Part shown: positions 62,501 through 64,000 of the stretch, one piece after another
Layout of the letters: each line of letters begins with the position of its first letter
Numbering within the stretch: the stretch's first letter is position 1
Assembly (NCBI RefSeq): GCF_014207565.1
Contig: NZ_JACHGJ010000006.1
Span: 186,001-250,000, forward strand
Origin: Spirochaeta isovalerica
GTDB lineage: Bacteria; Spirochaetota; Spirochaetia; DSM-2461
Direction: 5' to 3'
Length of the DNA stretch: 64,000 nucleotides
Translations under genes and position numbers: made by a program
Notes under the pieces: model-generated
Database searches by the model: none
The model's input: the letters and a program-made list of their open reading frames with translations, nothing else
Told to the model about the DNA's origin: nothing

Positions 62501-62684
62501 CCTGGCCAAAAACCTGGACAAGAAAATCGTCGTCGAAGGTGTGGAGACAGAAGATCAGGCCAGGCTTTTTAAAGAACTGCAATGCGATATTCTCCAGGGA
62601 TATTATTTCAGCAAGCCGCTGAGCGAGGAAGATGCGCTTCAGCTGGCGGGAGAAATGGACAAGCAGATTAAACCGATTGTCTAA
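59520..62684 (+). CDS. Cache-HAMP-PAS-GGDEF-EAL protein, probable c-di-GMP phosphodiesterase
   Basis: 1054-residue membrane protein. Helix 1 at about 12-34, a periplasmic double-Cache-like sensor (about 50-300, with G-D-S-G-Y-F-F-V-M-D and A-D-S-F-F-I-L-N-A-D-G repeats), helix 2 at about 313-337, HAMP, and a PAS/PAC region (about 490-620). The GGDEF domain is degenerate: G-A-D-H-F replaces G-G-D-E-F near residue 701, so cyclase activity is unlikely. The EAL domain has F-E-A-L-I-R-W, N-I-S-A-K-Q-F, L-E-I-T-E-N, I-D-D-F-G-T-G-Y-S-S, K-I-D-K and V-E-G-V-E-T, all needed for hydrolysis. It should lower c-di-GMP in response to an external small molecule. Divergent from the CARF activator. Confidence 0.9.
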   Translation: MLRKFANLSIKTKLLLTIIPLLLSLILLRQVFLLRNINNTLSNELESRLNQSNELIYNLVDETFTGSLRNYLRGMIDDAVFSFEAVFKAYLRGSIPFETAMKNLSQGLSNRVVGDSGYFFVMDNQGKIIYHPFEEYIGADFSSLDFIAEQLKVREGYREYVWQNPDEDAPSEKAMYTKSFDTMNWIIGIAAYKEEFPDIIDFEHMGEGLFNKGSGADSFFILNADGEVLLHPTLAGQNIADIGRFRGMMKIFSDYRDDKVLSGSMDLGIADPDTGKNTRFRLSYSWIPVFDWVIVSAMSIDDFYKPLRDLNFIFIFFDFLLLLLVAGSLSILFSFVLKPLKDFTSDLLEQEEFRNKHFRGKGDEVAIASEVFQLYAEQIKSDKIKLKEAVEENRLLADFPYQVKQPVIRFNKDYICNFMNKQAQKELYPLHTGQDILTFLDVESIESLSETDRKPLEKQILGRLYEIRSTSIPQHNDCYLHFYDVTTKRRLSTLQSVWHHVFDTSIEGITITDEKGNVERINRSFTLITGFEEKDILGKSVNMLKSHRQDEKFYKDMWNSLIETGHWEGKIWNRKSNGEIYLEWLSISGFIDNRTGLQKYMAIFHDISEMYEKEQELEFMYTHDILTKLPSRGLFYDRLTQMVSSSKRTQETCAVIILDLHKFSRINEYIGMTGGDTVLVEMSKKLKVTLRQEDTIARLGADHFGLLLPRLNSNEQIIDIITRLQENLSESISAGGKIVKPVLNLGISLYPNDGETAEVLISKANIALEKTKKQKPGHFNFFDSTTQSELSSWAEYEESLKMALEKGEFVLHYQPKVSFESGDLDGFEALIRWNRGEGGFISPGWFIPKLEENGMIVDVGYWIIEEVCAFINKMSAKFSRDFKVGINISAKQFINSTFLSDVFSITESNRIDPRLVDLEITENIAATEVTKAIETIQRLRERGFSISIDDFGTGYSSLKYLKELQFTTLKIDKSFVDPLPGDDKSLSIVRSIIDLAKNLDKKIVVEGVETEDQARLFKELQCDILQGYYFSKPLSEEDALQLAGEMDKQIKPIV

Positions 62685-62789
62685 TCGCAGGGGTTTATAA
62701 TTTTCTGTGTTTTGATACAGTCGCGACTCTTAAACTCATCGGGTTTGAATAAATTCGGTTTTTCCTGTGATTATCCCTGGCCGGAGAGT

Positions 62790-63743
62790 CTACTCATCGA
62801 GATTCTGATGACTCAGCATGGCACGGATTGATTCTATCAGAAACAGTGAGAAGGTTTTTTCCGTCAGAGTGGGAATCTTGTCCATAAGCTGAACCAGGGA
62901 AATCGTGTTGATAATACCCTCAGAGCCGGTTTCCACAGCCACCAGATTACCGGCATCGACTTCTTTTTTCACAAGATGGGATGAGAGGACACCAAGGCCG
63001 CAATGGTTAAGAATCGACGATGCCACGGCTTCATGGTTATCCACAGTCAGCACTCTGTTCAATTTGACTTTTTTCTTGGGAAAATGATTCTCAAACCAAT
63101 GCCTGACTAGGGACATTTCCTCATCATAGCATATGTAGTTCTGCCTGCTGAGTGAAGAGAATGATACATCGCCTTTAAGCTTCGTATCATAATATTTTCT
63201 GGAACAGGCCAGTATCACCTTTTCCCAGGCTACCGGTTCGAAATGAAGGTAATCTGTAATCTCCCGGTCCGTCTTATCTGTCAGAAATTCGTCCAGCAGA
63301 ACGAAATCGATGTTTCCATCCTTCAGGAGAGGGAGCAGAGTTTCGGGTTTTCCGAATTTAATGGAAAAAGTTACATCGGGATATTTCGTTCTGAAATCGG
63401 CCATAATAAGAGACAGATAGGTTTTCCCGAATTCCGCCGGGGCGCCTATCCGGATCTCTCCAAAGGGATATTCTTTGGATTGGAGAAGCTCTCTGTTGTA
63501 GATTTTCAGGCCGTTCATAAATGATTCCGTCAGTTCGAACAGCCGCTCCGCTGCTGCCGTAGGGACCAGCTTTTTATGAAGACGTGTGAAAAGAGAGCTC
63601 TTTAAATCGCTCTCCAGCTTTTGTATGTTCTGACTTACCGCGGACTGTGTCACATTGAGCTTTTCCGATGCGCCCGTAATGCTTTTTTCAGAATAAACAT
63701 AATAAAATACCCGCAGCCGATCCCAGCTTTGAAACATTAGCAT
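62790..63743 (-). CDS. LysR family transcriptional regulator
   Basis: 317 residues from ATG 63743, or 315 from 63737. N-terminal winged helix: R-V-F-Y-Y-V-Y-S-E-K-S-I-T-G-A-S-E-K-L (scaffold) and V-T-Q-S-A-V-S-Q-N-I-Q-K-L-E. The inducer-binding domain begins at I-R-I-G-A-P-A-E-F and has the usual two-lobe pattern. The effector is unknown. It is divergent from the partial gene at the right edge with a 100-base AT-rich gap that holds a palindrome, the usual LysR layout, so that gene is the likely target. Confidence 0.88.
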   Translation of the reverse strand: MLMFQSWDRLRVFYYVYSEKSITGASEKLNVTQSAVSQNIQKLESDLKSSLFTRLHKKLVPTAAAERLFELTESFMNGLKIYNRELLQSKEYPFGEIRIGAPAEFGKTYLSLIMADFRTKYPDVTFSIKFGKPETLLPLLKDGNIDFVLLDEFLTDKTDREITDYLHFEPVAWEKVILACSRKYYDTKLKGDVSFSSLSRQNYICYDEEMSLVRHWFENHFPKKKVKLNRVLTVDNHEAVASSILNHCGLGVLSSHLVKKEVDAGNLVAVETGSEGIINTISLVQLMDKIPTLTEKTFSLFLIESIRAMLSHQNLDE

Positions 63744-63747
63744 AACT

Positions 63748-63761
63748 TAAGCATAAGCTTA
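63748..63761. promoter_or_regulatory. Palindrome in the LysR divergent control region
   Basis: TAAGC-ATAA-GCTTA is a perfect inverted repeat five bases upstream of the lysR start; AGCATAA also recurs as a direct repeat (63739-63745 and 63750-63756). Position fits an autoregulatory LysR site. The surrounding DNA is very AT-rich. Confidence 0.45.
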
Positions 63762-63843
63762 TTTTATATAATTTTACTAATTAAATAATTTTTTATATTA
63801 TATATACAGAAGATAAAACCTATTCAATAGAGGAGTTAAAGGT

Positions 63844-64000
63844 ATGAGTGTTAAAGAACTATTCCTTCCTGAAGACAGCAGATTCGATTCAGTCGCCGGC
63901 ATTGATTCACATATGAAAATTACAGCACAGGATGTCGTTAAATCGATATTCTGGGTTTCCGCCGCAGTTCTGATCATTGCCTACTTAAGCAAACTTATTT
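63844..64000 (+). CDS. Partial membrane protein gene, probable LysR target
   Basis: The first 52 residues of an open frame from ATG 63844, with GAGGAG and AAAGG before it. An N-terminal hydrophilic stretch is followed by a hydrophobic helix (V-S-A-A-V-L-I-I-A-Y-L) that runs to the window edge. It reads like the start of a transporter or permease, but the family cannot be named from this fragment. Confidence 0.6.
   Translation, partial: MSVKELFLPEDSRFDSVAGIDSHMKITAQDVVKSIFWVSAAVLIIAYLSKLI

Overview
The window is protein-coding DNA from a bacterial chromosome that I would place among anaerobic, motile spirochaetes close to Spirochaeta/Oceanispirochaeta. This is inference. It rests on a single chemotaxis operon cheA-W-R-B-D-Y-X, an MglBAC sugar importer fed by a YesN/YesM-type system with its own MglB-like lipoprotein, an oxygen-sensitive pyruvate formate-lyase, and many receptors and second-messenger proteins. 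I see no rRNA, tRNA, IS element, prophage or CRISPR array. There are 57 genes, two of them cut by the window ends.

Layout. 1-6.5 kb: start of accD, a shikimate kinase, a TetR-type regulator with two copies of its palindromic operator, two cytoplasmic GH13 glucan hydrolases and a CDF metal transporter fused to a NifX-like domain. 6.5-9 kb: a ZTP (pfl) riboswitch in front of pyruvate formate-lyase. 9-17.2 kb: HAD phosphatase, chemoreceptor, family-B DNA polymerase, PHP phosphoesterase, M29 aminopeptidase, phosphopantetheinyl transferase and a C_GCAxxG_C_C protein. 17.2-25.5 kb: response regulator, histidine kinase and sensor lipoprotein, then mglBAC. 25.6-29.6 kb: nadA, then an IscR-like Rrf2 regulator with cysK and metY. 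29.6-39.7 kb: a STAS / phosphatase-kinase partner switch, an EEP phosphoesterase, deoD, rpiB, a BAX-inhibitor-like protein, M18 peptidase, D,D-carboxypeptidase and an ABC-F protein. 39.8-47.3 kb: chemotaxis operon. 47.4-55.3 kb: an HExxH protein, udk, a lipoprotein, trmJ, a metal-chelate type ABC importer, a THEP1-type NTPase and an MFS carrier. 55.4-64 kb: DUF554, an Aat-like protein without the usual catalytic residues, a small lipoprotein, an RtcR-like CARF/sigma-54 activator divergent from a c-di-GMP phosphodiesterase, a LysR regulator and the start of a divergent membrane protein.

How it works together. Galactose-type sugar would be sensed by the lipoprotein/kinase/regulator set and imported by MglBAC. 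Maltodextrins would be cut in the cytoplasm by the two GH13 enzymes. Pyruvate goes to acetyl-CoA and formate through PflB, whose mRNA is controlled by ZTP, a signal of one-carbon shortage. An Fe-S type Rrf2 regulator probably sets cysteine/homocysteine synthesis.

Most notable: (1) about ten first-in-unit genes have no Shine-Dalgarno sequence, but a good -35/-10 pair whose -10 hexamer ends 5-8 bases before the start codon, so leaderless mRNAs look common here; (2) a divergent pair at 14.84-14.91 kb shares one palindromic -35 box; (3) the CARF/sigma-54 activator faces an EAL protein; (4) the Aat-like protein has lost its catalytic residues; (5) the RsbU- and RsbW-type activities are fused in one chain; (6) six convergent gene pairs overlap at their 3' ends.
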